Source of the DNA: Paenibacillus physcomitrellae
Lineage (GTDB): Bacteria; Bacillota; Bacilli; Paenibacillales; Paenibacillaceae
NCBI RefSeq assembly: GCF_002240225.1
Contig: NZ_CP022584.1
Span: 3,208,594 to 3,272,593 of the forward strand
DNA length: 64,000 nt
Direction: 5' to 3'
The notes beneath the pieces are model-generated. The model ran no database searches, was not told where the DNA came from, and saw nothing but the letters and a program-made list of their open reading frames with translations. Position 1 is the stretch's first letter; every line of letters begins with the position of its first letter. This document shows, piece by piece, positions 43,499 through 51,827 of this stretch. The translations under genes and the position numbers were made by a program.

Positions 43499-44458
43499 TT
43501 AATACAATCCGCCGTAGCTCTTGTAGGTTCCGTATACCGTATTGGCATATTGATCCGCCAAAATAGGCCGGCCGTAAGAATCCGTAGCACCTGGATACCA
43601 GCCTGGTCCTCCGTTGTAATTGACCAGGCCTCTCCATACATCGCCGTTTGCCAGATTAATCATGTCATTAAGGATCATAGCGCCCATATAGACCTGGTCC
43701 TGCTGATCATTGTGGTTGTAGGCGTGTCCAAATGTCGAGCTGAATTCGCCCGAATAAGCGTTCCTTGTATTCGGCTCCACCTGCATTAACCCGTCGCCGC
43801 CGGATACGCCGCCTAAATTAGCGCCATAGCTTGTTTCCTGTTTGATAACGGCACAGATCAGCAGAGCGAAGTCACCGTTTTTGCCAAAATGATTATCTGC
43901 GTTGACTGCGTAATTCCAGATATAGCTCGGCGCTTCTCCCGGCTTGGATACATTTGAAGAGCCGCTGGTTACCAGGCTGAACGCTTCCCATGCACCGCCT
44001 ACAGCTGCACGGTTCGCGACCAGAACGGCGCCGTTATTGAGATCGGTAGATACATATTGATTGTTGGCCATCGCTTGGAGCGCAATGCTGCCATCGTCCA
44101 GGTTCACTCTTCTGAATTTCTCCCACTGCTGAACACTGGTGCTTCTGGCGATCAGCTTGGCTCCCTGATTGAGGTCGGCGGCTACGTATTTATTGTTGGC
44201 CATGGACAACAGCGAGATGGTACCGTCCGAGTTGTTGATGATCTGAAACTGCTCCCAGGAGCTGGCCGAGGTCCGATTGGCTACGAGCGGATCGTTGCCG
44301 TAATTATCGGCGCTAACATAGTTGCTGTTGGCTCTTGACTGGAGGCTATATAAGGACGCTGCGGATACCTTTGCCGGTTGGAATGCGAGAAGCATAACGC
44401 CTAACAAAATCGCTAACGAACAAGCGGCCGATCGTTTCAAATAAGAATGAATCCTCAT
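43499..44458 (-). CDS. Secreted lytic transglycosylase with fascin-like domain
   Basis: Protein of 319 residues. A signal peptide ends near KVSAAS. Residues of about 35-160 hold three repeats of a beta-trefoil type (LYSLQSRANSNYVSADNYG, ISLLSMANNKYVAADL, IALQAMANNQYVSTDL), as in fascin-like carbohydrate-binding domains. The C-terminal 145 residues look like a lysozyme-fold SLT domain: VIKQETSYGANLGG has the catalytic Glu and GGDGLMQVEPNT the following conserved block. It likely cuts peptidoglycan outside the cell. ATG 44458 is preferred; GTG 44467 is too near AGAAGG. Confidence 0.82.
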   Translation of the reverse strand: MRIHSYLKRSAACSLAILLGVMLLAFQPAKVSAASLYSLQSRANSNYVSADNYGNDPLVANRTSASSWEQFQIINNSDGTISLLSMANNKYVAADLNQGAKLIARSTSVQQWEKFRRVNLDDGSIALQAMANNQYVSTDLNNGAVLVANRAAVGGAWEAFSLVTSGSSNVSKPGEAPSYIWNYAVNADNHFGKNGDFALLICAVIKQETSYGANLGGVSGGDGLMQVEPNTRNAYSGEFSSTFGHAYNHNDQQDQVYMGAMILNDMINLANGDVWRGLVNYNGGPGWYPGATDSYGRPILADQYANTVYGTYKSYGGLY

Positions 44459-44682
44459 ATTTAACACATCCTTCTCTCAAAATATGAAAACGATTACATT
44501 CTTGCGGGTCAAAAGAGATGAGACAACCTTAAGTGAGTAGGTGCACCCCCTTCGCGAGACGTATTAAAGCAGGTGGAATAGCTTTCCCAGCAAGCCATAG
44601 CCCTGCATCAGTTTGATTATCTATAAAAATACAATATTTGTAAACCTTTTTTTTCTAGCACAAACCCGCTTCATAGAAAAAT

Positions 44683-44713
44683 AAAACCCCGGTTCAGGTT
44701 TAAAGAACCGGGG
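44683..44713 (-). terminator. Terminator of the MFS exporter gene
   Basis: On the minus strand CCCCGGTTC (plus 44705-44713) pairs with GAACCGGGG (plus 44687-44695), followed by TTTTATTTTT. Confidence 0.85.
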
Positions 44714-44751
44714 CATCCCCTTGTGTTGTCAGCGACAAGTTTAGCAGCGGG

Positions 44752-46035
44752 TTAGCGGGTTGTAGCACGGGGCCGGGATTCGGCTGCCTTACCGAAGGCC
44801 CGGCGGCCGAGCAGGCCAACCCCGAGCGCCAGCAGGGTAAGACCCGCTGCGAGCAGATACAGGTTAACGATGCCGATCCATTCGGCAAGGCCGGCCATGC
44901 CAAGCAGCGAGATGCAGAATACCAGATTCAACAGGGTAGCCTGGGCGGACAGCACTTTAGGCAGCTTTCCTTTATCTACGCTTTGCTGAATCAACGTACG
45001 CCGGTTTACGATCGACAGTTCGGCGAACGGTCCCATCAGCAGCACGAGAATGAGCGCGGCGAAAGGCCGGGTACTAATCGCATAGAGGATGGTCAGGATG
45101 CCGTACCCTGCCATCCCGATCAGCATGGTAGTCAAATAGCGGCTGCCGATAGCCCGGGCCAATGCCAGCACGAGTAAGCCGCCGCTGACCGTCCCTGCAA
45201 AGTAGGCTGCGTTAATAAATCCCCACCACTCTTCGCCTTGCCCAAGCGCTGTTTGAACGAAGGCGAGCGTAAAAGCGCCGACCCATACCGAACCGCCCAG
45301 CATGTCGATGATATCCATAAAGGTAAGCAGCCGCAGGCTCGGCATCTGCCAAATTAGTTTCCAGCCTTCGGTCAAGGTATGCCATTTGGATGATGGAACG
45401 TTTGCATCCGGGTCAGGCCAAACGCCGGTCTGGTCCGCGGAAGGTCTGATCTCTCCCGGCTCCTTGACGCCAAACGTTAAAGCTGCTGCCAATCCGTAGA
45501 TAACGCCGGTTAACAGCAGTGTATGACTGGGGCCTAGCAAAGCGACGATAACGCCGCTTAGTCCCCAGCCGGCAAACTGAACGACTTGGTCGCTTACGCT
45601 GATCAGACCGTTGGCCTTCAGAAGCCCCTGCTCATGAACAACGAGCCGTGGAACAAGGGCATTGCGGGCGGGAACCGTCCATCCGTCGAGGAAGGACATA
45701 ACAAACACGAGTGCAAAGACAAGAAAAAGCGAAGAGCCGGTCCCTTGAAGCTGCAGATATACGGCGAGACATAAGAACAGCAGGAACTGGCTCGACTGCG
45801 ACAGGAGCAGCAGGGCAGGCAGCTTGAAACGGTGGATGAGCAGCGGCGCGATTAGCCCGCTGAGCATTTGGGCGCCGCTGCGCATTAACGGCATAAACGC
45901 TGCCGATACCAGAGATTCGGTCCGGTTCAGCACCAGTACTGTAAGTGCCATTATGTAAAGCACATCTGCAGCGTTTGCCGCAGTTTGAGTGGTCCACAGG
46001 TAATAGAAAGGACGGCTTAAGATTTGGGGTTTCAT
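44752..46035 (-). CDS. MFS transporter (EntS/MFS_3-like)
   Basis: Protein of 427 residues with 12 membrane segments. The start YLWTTQTAANAADVLYIMALTVLVLNRTES and the loop FVMSFLDGWTVPARNALVPRLV are those of the MFS_3 group (EntS, macrolide efflux-like). A central loop around 215-235 is acidic and Pro-rich. It probably exports a siderophore or drug by proton antiport. It is a single gene with its own terminator, and the next minus-strand gene is 460 bases upstream. Confidence 0.85.
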   Translation of the reverse strand: MKPQILSRPFYYLWTTQTAANAADVLYIMALTVLVLNRTESLVSAAFMPLMRSGAQMLSGLIAPLLIHRFKLPALLLLSQSSQFLLFLCLAVYLQLQGTGSSLFLVFALVFVMSFLDGWTVPARNALVPRLVVHEQGLLKANGLISVSDQVVQFAGWGLSGVIVALLGPSHTLLLTGVIYGLAAALTFGVKEPGEIRPSADQTGVWPDPDANVPSSKWHTLTEGWKLIWQMPSLRLLTFMDIIDMLGGSVWVGAFTLAFVQTALGQGEEWWGFINAAYFAGTVSGGLLVLALARAIGSRYLTTMLIGMAGYGILTILYAISTRPFAALILVLLMGPFAELSIVNRRTLIQQSVDKGKLPKVLSAQATLLNLVFCISLLGMAGLAEWIGIVNLYLLAAGLTLLALGVGLLGRRAFGKAAESRPRATTR

Positions 46036-46495
46036 AGACAGGCAGTCTCCGTTTCTTGAGGCTTACGTAAGAAGTTCACAATAGAAACAAGGATACGGGA
46101 ATTTGAAGGTTTTTACAATTGCCCAGTATTCAAAGTACGAGCTTCAAACGTAAGAGCTTCAAACGTCCTAGCCGGAGTACAAGGCGGTCGATTGGCGGTT
46201 ACCAGGCAGGATATTTGATGTAATCTTGAGTAGTTAGCTTGTCTGATAGTCCGGAAATAGCAGATAAGTCCAAATAAGCCGTACGGACCATCATCCGCAC
46301 AGCTTATTGAAATGCTGTTAAAGTCAATACCAACGAGGAGCCGAACGTCACCGTCAGGTTCATTGCTATAAGGTCAACTCTGTACATTGAACAAGATAGC
46401 CCTGAATATCCTTCGTTCGAGGCTGGGGAGGGGATCAGCAACTATGCGCGCCATATCAAATGGTTATTAAATCGATTTCTCCTGAACCTCTTATT
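46036..46495. other. Intergenic region
   Basis: About 460 bases between the MFS gene start and the glycosyltransferase stop. I see no gene, no strong hairpin and no clear promoter hexamers. It must hold the MFS promoter. Confidence 0.4.
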
Positions 46496-47698
46496 TTAAT
46501 TATTCAGCCTCAGACTGCGTTTATACGTAAAAATCTCATCTGCAGCTCGTTCAACTCCGCCCGCAGCCCGGAGCGAATCGCCAAGCTTAGCCGAGTTCCT
46601 GCGAATGGCAGCATCCCCTAACACATGCTCTGCGGCGTCTCTAAGAGCTTCAGCCGTTAAGTGATCTTGGTTCAGGTGAATGCCAGCCCCTAGTTCTGCC
46701 ACACGCCGGGCGATAGCGGGCTGGTCGGCGCTTTGAGGCAGAACAATCATCGGCACGGCATAATATAAGCCTTCATGCGTGCTATTCATGCCCCCGTGCG
46801 TGATGAACAGCTTGGCGTGCTGCAGAACCTCAAGCTGCGGTACGTAAGGGCGTACGATAAAGTTCGCCGGGAGGTCTCCCAATTCCGCCACCTGAGTCTG
46901 TCTGCCGACAGATAGGATTACGGTATGATTCGTCCCGGCGAATGCTGACAAACAAAGCTTGTAAAAGTCCAGAGCTTGATTAAAAACAGTGCCAAGCGAT
47001 ATATAAATCAGATGATCCGTGTCTATGGAAGAGAGCTCGAATGGCTCATGCGGACGCGGCGTGATAGACGGCCCCACAAATTTATACGTATCGTCAAAGA
47101 GTTCTCCACCCGGCTGTAGGGACCTTGATGTGTAGACGAGTGTCAGGGGCGCGGGGTTGCAGAAAATATCATAGGCAGAGCCCGCCTTTACCTCGTATTT
47201 CGCTTCTAAGTCGTTAACCAGCCGCAGCAGCTCCTGCCAGGCTTGTTCATTCACTTCGGCTGGGAAACGGCTGGAAAGCTGATCCTGCATCTGTTCAAAT
47301 TCTTCCGGCCCGAGTGCGAAGCTCGTACACGAGCTGATGGCCGGAAGCTTCAGGATTTGTGCCAGCAGGCGCCCGCAGCCGAACATCGAGTCATGGATCA
47401 TGTAATCGAACCGTTCCCCTTGAATTTGCTCCAGAACGCCTGGAATCACAATGTCGGCCGTACGCAGCAAGCCGCTTACTCGTCCCCAGGGACTTCTCCC
47501 TCCGGCAAGGAAAGCTTCTACAAAGGCCTGCCCGCCAAACGTGATCACCTTGGCACCGGTAGATTCGACGAGTCCCCGGAATGAGTCAGATACGAAATAA
47601 ACGACTTCTTCACCGCGGCCGATCAACTCCCGGACGACGCCAAGGGTCGGCTGGATATGGCCTTCAGAACCTCCATTAATCCATAAGACGCGTGCCAT
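46496..47698 (-). CDS. MGT/YjiC-type glycosyltransferase
   Basis: Protein of 400 residues of the GT1 superfamily. VLWINGGSEGHIQPTLGVVREL is the N-terminal motif with the catalytic His replaced region near SEGHIQP. The C-terminal donor-binding signature is VPQLEVLQHAKLFITHGGMNSTHEGLYYAVPMIVLPQSADQP, with HGG and the acidic end typical of UDP-sugar users. Such enzymes glycosylate macrolides, flavonoids or other small hydroxylated compounds. ATG 47698 follows AAGGGTG. It is probably the third gene of the merR operon, 70 bases after the SDR gene. Confidence 0.88.
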   Translation of the reverse strand: MARVLWINGGSEGHIQPTLGVVRELIGRGEEVVYFVSDSFRGLVESTGAKVITFGGQAFVEAFLAGGRSPWGRVSGLLRTADIVIPGVLEQIQGERFDYMIHDSMFGCGRLLAQILKLPAISSCTSFALGPEEFEQMQDQLSSRFPAEVNEQAWQELLRLVNDLEAKYEVKAGSAYDIFCNPAPLTLVYTSRSLQPGGELFDDTYKFVGPSITPRPHEPFELSSIDTDHLIYISLGTVFNQALDFYKLCLSAFAGTNHTVILSVGRQTQVAELGDLPANFIVRPYVPQLEVLQHAKLFITHGGMNSTHEGLYYAVPMIVLPQSADQPAIARRVAELGAGIHLNQDHLTAEALRDAAEHVLGDAAIRRNSAKLGDSLRAAGGVERAADEIFTYKRSLRLNN

Positions 47699-47768
47699 AG
47701 TTATCACCCTTCATTGCGAAATACACAGCAAAACGAGAGATTCTTGTTTTGAATCCTTTTCTTACCTG

Positions 47769-48530
47769 TCATTCAATCATGTTCTTCGTTGCGCTGTACA
47801 GCTTGGCGGTGTATTCGTCGATTTCATCGCGCGACATGCGCAGGCGGGCTGCGGACGTTCCGTATCCGATTTCCTCCAGGCCTTCTTCCAATCCTTTAAA
47901 AATGCCATCGGCGAAGGCGTCCAGCGGTTCCCCGCTTGTATGAAGCCCCGCTCCGCCCAGATCCGTGTTCACTGCAGGAGGAGCTACTTCAATGACTTCC
48001 ACGGAAGTCTCGGACAATTGGTGTCTTAGACTCATGGTGAAGGAGTGAAGCGCCGCTTTCGTCGCTGAATAAATCGGAGCGATGACGAATGGGGTAAAGG
48101 CCAGACCGGAGGTCACGTTAAGGATGGCTGCTGCTTCTTTTTCCGCAAAATAAGGAGCAAACAGCATCGCAAGATGGAAAGGCGCCTCAATGTTTGTGGT
48201 GAGCTCTTGATTGAAATAACTCCAGTCCTTCTTCGCGTCTGCCTTCAGGACATTAAACCGCTGCTGGATGCCTGCATTGTTCACGAGCACATTGACCTCC
48301 GGGTAATTGGCGGTTACCCAATCAAACAAGGCTGTCCGATCGACTTCCACACTTAAATCACTTACACGCGTAATAAGACCGGGGAGCTTCTGTTTCGCCT
48401 CCTCAAGCACTTGCTCACGCCGTCCAGTTACAATCACCTGGTTGCCTGCTTTGATGAAACGTTCTGCAAAAGCCAAGCCGATGCCAGAGCCTCCGCCGGT
48501 AATAAGGATCGTATTTCCTGAAAGTTTCAT
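47769..48530 (-). CDS. SDR family oxidoreductase, DltE-like
   Basis: Protein of 253 residues. ILITGGGSGIGLAFAERF is the glycine motif, VLVNNAGIQQRF follows, and IYSATKAALHSF has the catalytic Tyr and Lys. The pattern is close to DltE/YvaG-type short-chain reductases. It sits 16 bases after merR and has AGAGGA before its ATG. A MerR-regulated reductase suggests a role in clearing a carbonyl or in modifying a compound that the next gene glycosylates. Confidence 0.88.
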   Translation of the reverse strand: MKLSGNTILITGGGSGIGLAFAERFIKAGNQVIVTGRREQVLEEAKQKLPGLITRVSDLSVEVDRTALFDWVTANYPEVNVLVNNAGIQQRFNVLKADAKKDWSYFNQELTTNIEAPFHLAMLFAPYFAEKEAAAILNVTSGLAFTPFVIAPIYSATKAALHSFTMSLRHQLSETSVEVIEVAPPAVNTDLGGAGLHTSGEPLDAFADGIFKGLEEGLEEIGYGTSAARLRMSRDEIDEYTAKLYSATKNMIE

Positions 48531-48546
48531 ATCGGTTCCTCTTTTC

Positions 48547-48909
48547 TTATGGTTTTTGGTTTGTATAACGATCGATCTTCAAATCAATGCCTTTGAGTAA
48601 TTCTGTCATGGATGAAATTTCATTCAGCACCGTCTGCTTGTGCGCTTTCATCATCTCAAGCCGGTGTTCCACCGTGCTGTCTCCTTCTACTACCCAATCC
48701 ATGTACTGCTTAATACCGCTTATGGGCATGTGGGTATTTTTTAGGCAAATTATGGTTCCAAGCAGAGCTGTTTGATCTTCTGAAAATAACCGTCTGCCCG
48801 CTCCATCACGTTCAATGAAGGGCAGCAGCCCTTTCTTCTCATAATAGCGTATCGTGGATTCCGGAATATTAAATTTAGCTGAAACCTCGCTAATCGAATA
48901 ATACTTCAT
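48547..48909 (-). CDS. MerR family regulator
   Basis: Protein of 120 residues from ATG 48909, with GGAGG eight bases upstream; a longer in-frame reading reaches into the promoter and is rejected. MKYYSISEVSAKFNIPESTIRYYEKKGLLPF is the MerR helix-turn-helix and wing. LEMMKAHKQTVLNEISSMTELL forms the dimer coiled coil. There is no Cys cluster, so it is not a metal or SoxR-type sensor; it resembles the AdhR/NmlR-like group that respond to aldehydes or other electrophiles. It drives its own operon from the promoter directly upstream. Confidence 0.92.
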   Translation of the reverse strand: MKYYSISEVSAKFNIPESTIRYYEKKGLLPFIERDGAGRRLFSEDQTALLGTIICLKNTHMPISGIKQYMDWVVEGDSTVEHRLEMMKAHKQTVLNEISSMTELLKGIDLKIDRYTNQKP

Positions 48910-48949
48910 TTTGGAGACCTCCATATTATCCTTTCTTGTCGACAGGAAT

Positions 48950-48980
48950 AGGATACGACTTAAACTGTGGTTTAAGTCAA
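48950..48980 (-). promoter_or_regulatory. MerR-type promoter and operator
   Basis: On the minus strand TTGACT (plus 48975-48980) and TATCCT (plus 48950-48955) have a 19-bp spacer, as MerR activators need. The spacer and -35 contain perfect 9-bp arms GACTTAAAC and GTTTAAGTC around TGTG (plus 48957-48978). It lies 41 bases before the merR start. Confidence 0.9.
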
Positions 48981-49065
48981 GCCCGCAATCCAAGTTGTTC
49001 AGCTATTTTATTCAAAGAGTATCGCCGATAATAAGAAATAAGAAACCTGAAAGGGGGATTCCTCT

Positions 49066-49364
49066 ATGGCAAAGTCTATTGTGGAGAAATTAAATCTGAG
49101 CAAGTTCAAGCGGAAGGTTGTCCTGAACCAGCCGAAGGATGACAACAGCTTATCGGAGCTGGAAGGGTATGATACGGAATAAACGGACGGTCCTATGACC
49201 TGATTTTTGCGTATGTTCTTGATATGGATTCCCTGAAGGAGCTGGTCCGCAAAGTGATCGACGGACACCTTTTGAACCCAAGGGGATACTTGTACACGGC
49301 CTATCCGAAGAAAGGCAACAAAGTCTATCCGACGTACATTCATAGGGACAGCCTACAGCCCTAA
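49066..49364 (+). pseudogene. Frameshifted and truncated conserved gene
   Basis: ATG 49066 after AAAGGGGG opens a frame of 38 codons (MAKSIVEKLNLSKFKRKVVLNQ...) that stops at 49180-49182. Adding one A at about 49180 restores EINGRSYDLIFAYVLDMDSLKELVRK and leads to TAA 49362-49364. The joined product resembles a Bacillales protein of unknown function that is normally much longer than these 100 residues, so the 3' part is gone as well. Confidence 0.7.
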
Positions 49365-49509
49365 ATAGAGGCTAGCTAGATTCTTTCAGTCTATAAAATA
49401 GACACAAATAGGTACTTTTGAACCAATTAAAAACAGGTGATTTCCACTATAATATAAAGTATAATTTTCGACATTTGTCAACATTTTCCTAGAAAAGGTG
49501 AGTTCGTCT

Positions 49510-50238
49510 ATGTTTTCTCCTTTCCAAAAGAAGAAGAACAGTTTTGAGCAGCAATCGCAAGAGGATTTAGGCACGAGGAGGGACTTGGATATTTCAGAAG
49601 AAGAAACAGGGACCCCGGCCGGGTTCGAAGCAAACGAGGAGTCTTCAGGATCAGGATCTATTTTCGTAAATAATAAAAGCCAAATGGACAAACGATCACT
49701 GGATCTTGTCTTTGCTGTTGAGCAGATGATTAAGGCCAAACAGCATCTCGAAGTCAGCTTCAATGATCTGCAGGACCGGCTGAGCCATTCGAACGGACAA
49801 AATGACAGGCTGAACAGGGATCTTAAGAATTTGGGCAAGGTCATTGAGGAGCGCGAGAAAAGTATTCTTGAGCTGGAGCAGCGGCTGAGCGATAAGAATC
49901 TGAAGGTCGATCAGATGATGGAGGACTTCAGAGAACTTCAGTCCACGTTGTCCGGAGAAATTGATGAGCTCAAGACGATCATTGAGTTTGAACGCGAGAA
50001 CTATAAAGGTCTGCTGCAGAAGTATAACGAAGTGGCGGCGGATAAGAACAAGAGAATCAACGAGCTGGAAGAGAAGAATTCGAGGCTTGAAGTGGAACTC
50101 TCCCAAATGAAGCAGAAATTTGACGCCCTTCGTCAGGAGAAGACGCATCTCCTGAATCTTGTAAATGATTTTACCAACCGGATGACTTCTCCATTTGCAT
50201 CAAACGGGGAAACGTTCCATGGAGACCGGGCCGAATAA
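49510..50238 (+). CDS. Coiled-coil protein of unknown function
   Basis: Protein of 242 residues. The N-terminal 65 residues are polar and low in order (many Glu, Ser, Gln). Residues of about 65-225 form an almost unbroken coiled coil with heptads of Leu, Ile and Val (for example LNRDLKNLGKVIEEREKSILELEQRL and RINELEEKNSRLEVELSQMKQKF). No signal peptide or membrane part is seen. ATG 49510 fits the AAAAGGTGA site better than GTG 49498. It is 37 bases before a membrane-bound polysaccharide deacetylase, suggesting an operon and a structural or scaffolding role. Confidence 0.75.
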   Translation: MFSPFQKKKNSFEQQSQEDLGTRRDLDISEEETGTPAGFEANEESSGSGSIFVNNKSQMDKRSLDLVFAVEQMIKAKQHLEVSFNDLQDRLSHSNGQNDRLNRDLKNLGKVIEEREKSILELEQRLSDKNLKVDQMMEDFRELQSTLSGEIDELKTIIEFERENYKGLLQKYNEVAADKNKRINELEEKNSRLEVELSQMKQKFDALRQEKTHLLNLVNDFTNRMTSPFASNGETFHGDRAE

Positions 50239-50275
50239 GTTCATCTAGGGTCGGACAGAGAAGGATGAAGATCAT

Positions 50276-51634
50276 ATGGAGGCATACAGCACGCAGGTAG
50301 TGGAACTGCTGTCGCTTGGGAAGACCTCTGAGGGTATCCATCAAATGAAGGTCGTTGTTACCCATGAGCACAAGCAGGGTACCTATGTAATAGCAATTGA
50401 TGAGTTTACGTTTCTGGAGATTGAAGCCTGCCGGCCATTGAATGGAGCCAGAGCTCGAATTTCTCTTTACCCCAAATGGGATCCTTACCGAAATACATAC
50501 TATAGCAGTATCATCAGAACTACAGACTTTTCCCGGGAAACCTTGTATTTTGTATGCAGCGAAGAATACCTGAATCAGATCAAGCAAATGAGACAAGGCC
50601 AGCTGCCATCAGCTGCCGGGAACGGCGGACAGCAGGAGCAGGAACGGCGGGAAATAACAGCAGCAGGGGCAGAGTCAGAGGCTCAATTAGAGGTATCAAC
50701 GCTGAGCCGGGCTAATTTCTTAAAACGCATATACATACGAGTACCGAGAATGGTGAACCTGGTCTTAATCGGATTTATCTTCCTGGTCATTCTATCTATC
50801 CCTTACCACAGTAAGGCCGGTCTTATGGATCTTGGCGGCCGCACGAATGCAGCCAATACCGGGAATACCAACGAAGCTAATGGGACAGCAGTAATGGAGG
50901 GTTCGAACACAGCGGTCCTTCCCGCGTTTGCGTCGGTGAAGGAGCTGGATCAACATGAGGCCGCGCTCCCGGCTGCGGTGAAGGAAGCAGAAGCTGGGAA
51001 CCGGACCGATGACAAGGACCAGCCTGACCAGCCGCAGAAGAACTATGAGGTTATTGACGTTGATCCAGAGAAGAAGCTGTTCGGACTACCGAAGGGGTAT
51101 GTGGCTTTGACCTTCGACGACGGTCCTTCACGTTACACGGAGAAGATCGTGGACATCTTGACGAGCAGCAAGGTGGCGGCCACATTCCTGTTTATTGGTG
51201 AAAATGCCAAACGCAACCCGGATGCCGTAAGGTATGCGAGCAAGCAGGGCATGTCGATCGGCAATCATTCCTGGGATCACCAGGAGATGACGAAAGTGGC
51301 CCCTGCGGAACAGGTTCAGAATCTGTCCAAGACGGTCAGCCTGTTGGAATCTTTAACGCATACGGCTGTTACCTTATTTCGCCCGCCGTATGGCGCGGTT
51401 GACGATAAGCTGTTTGAGGTCGCCGGGAAGCAGCATATGAAGACCCTGATGTGGAACCGCGATCCCGAGGACTGGAATCATAAGAAACCGGAGGACATCC
51501 TGCGATATTTTCACGGGATAGAAGCTTCTGGAGGCATCTATGTGCTTCATGAAGACAAGAATACGGTTGAGGCGCTTCCGGATATTTTGAAATATTTAAA
51601 AGGCAAAAGTTTAACGTTCGCCATCTTCAAATAA
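50276..51634 (+). CDS. Membrane-anchored polysaccharide deacetylase (CE4)
   Basis: Protein of 452 residues. A cytosolic N-terminal domain of about 110 residues is unrecognised; one membrane segment lies near 158-177 and an Asn/Glu/Asp-rich linker follows. From about 275 a NodB domain is exposed outside: TFDDGPS (D281, D282), HSWDH (H331, H335) and RPPYG carry the metal and catalytic residues. It should remove acetyl groups from peptidoglycan or another wall glycan. The last HEDK block is the His motif. It is co-transcribed with the coiled-coil gene and ends before a strong terminator. Confidence 0.88.
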   Translation: MEAYSTQVVELLSLGKTSEGIHQMKVVVTHEHKQGTYVIAIDEFTFLEIEACRPLNGARARISLYPKWDPYRNTYYSSIIRTTDFSRETLYFVCSEEYLNQIKQMRQGQLPSAAGNGGQQEQERREITAAGAESEAQLEVSTLSRANFLKRIYIRVPRMVNLVLIGFIFLVILSIPYHSKAGLMDLGGRTNAANTGNTNEANGTAVMEGSNTAVLPAFASVKELDQHEAALPAAVKEAEAGNRTDDKDQPDQPQKNYEVIDVDPEKKLFGLPKGYVALTFDDGPSRYTEKIVDILTSSKVAATFLFIGENAKRNPDAVRYASKQGMSIGNHSWDHQEMTKVAPAEQVQNLSKTVSLLESLTHTAVTLFRPPYGAVDDKLFEVAGKQHMKTLMWNRDPEDWNHKKPEDILRYFHGIEASGGIYVLHEDKNTVEALPDILKYLKGKSLTFAIFK

Positions 51635-51646
51635 AGGGATGTTTAG

Positions 51647-51672
51647 GACCATCAATCGATGGTCTCTTTTTT
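51647..51672 (+). terminator. Terminator after the deacetylase gene
   Basis: GACCATC (51647-51653) pairs with GATGGTC (51658-51664) around AATC, then TC and seven T. Confidence 0.9.
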
Positions 51673-51827
51673 TGTCTTTCTCTCGGCATGCGGAAGCTTT
51701 AAATTTATATTTAACTATTGAATATTAAGGAATATACTATAGACAAGAATCGGTCAATTGAGAAAATATGGATGACAAAAAGCATTTCGAAGGAATTATA
51801 GCTGCCGGATAAAAAAGGAGAAGAGAT

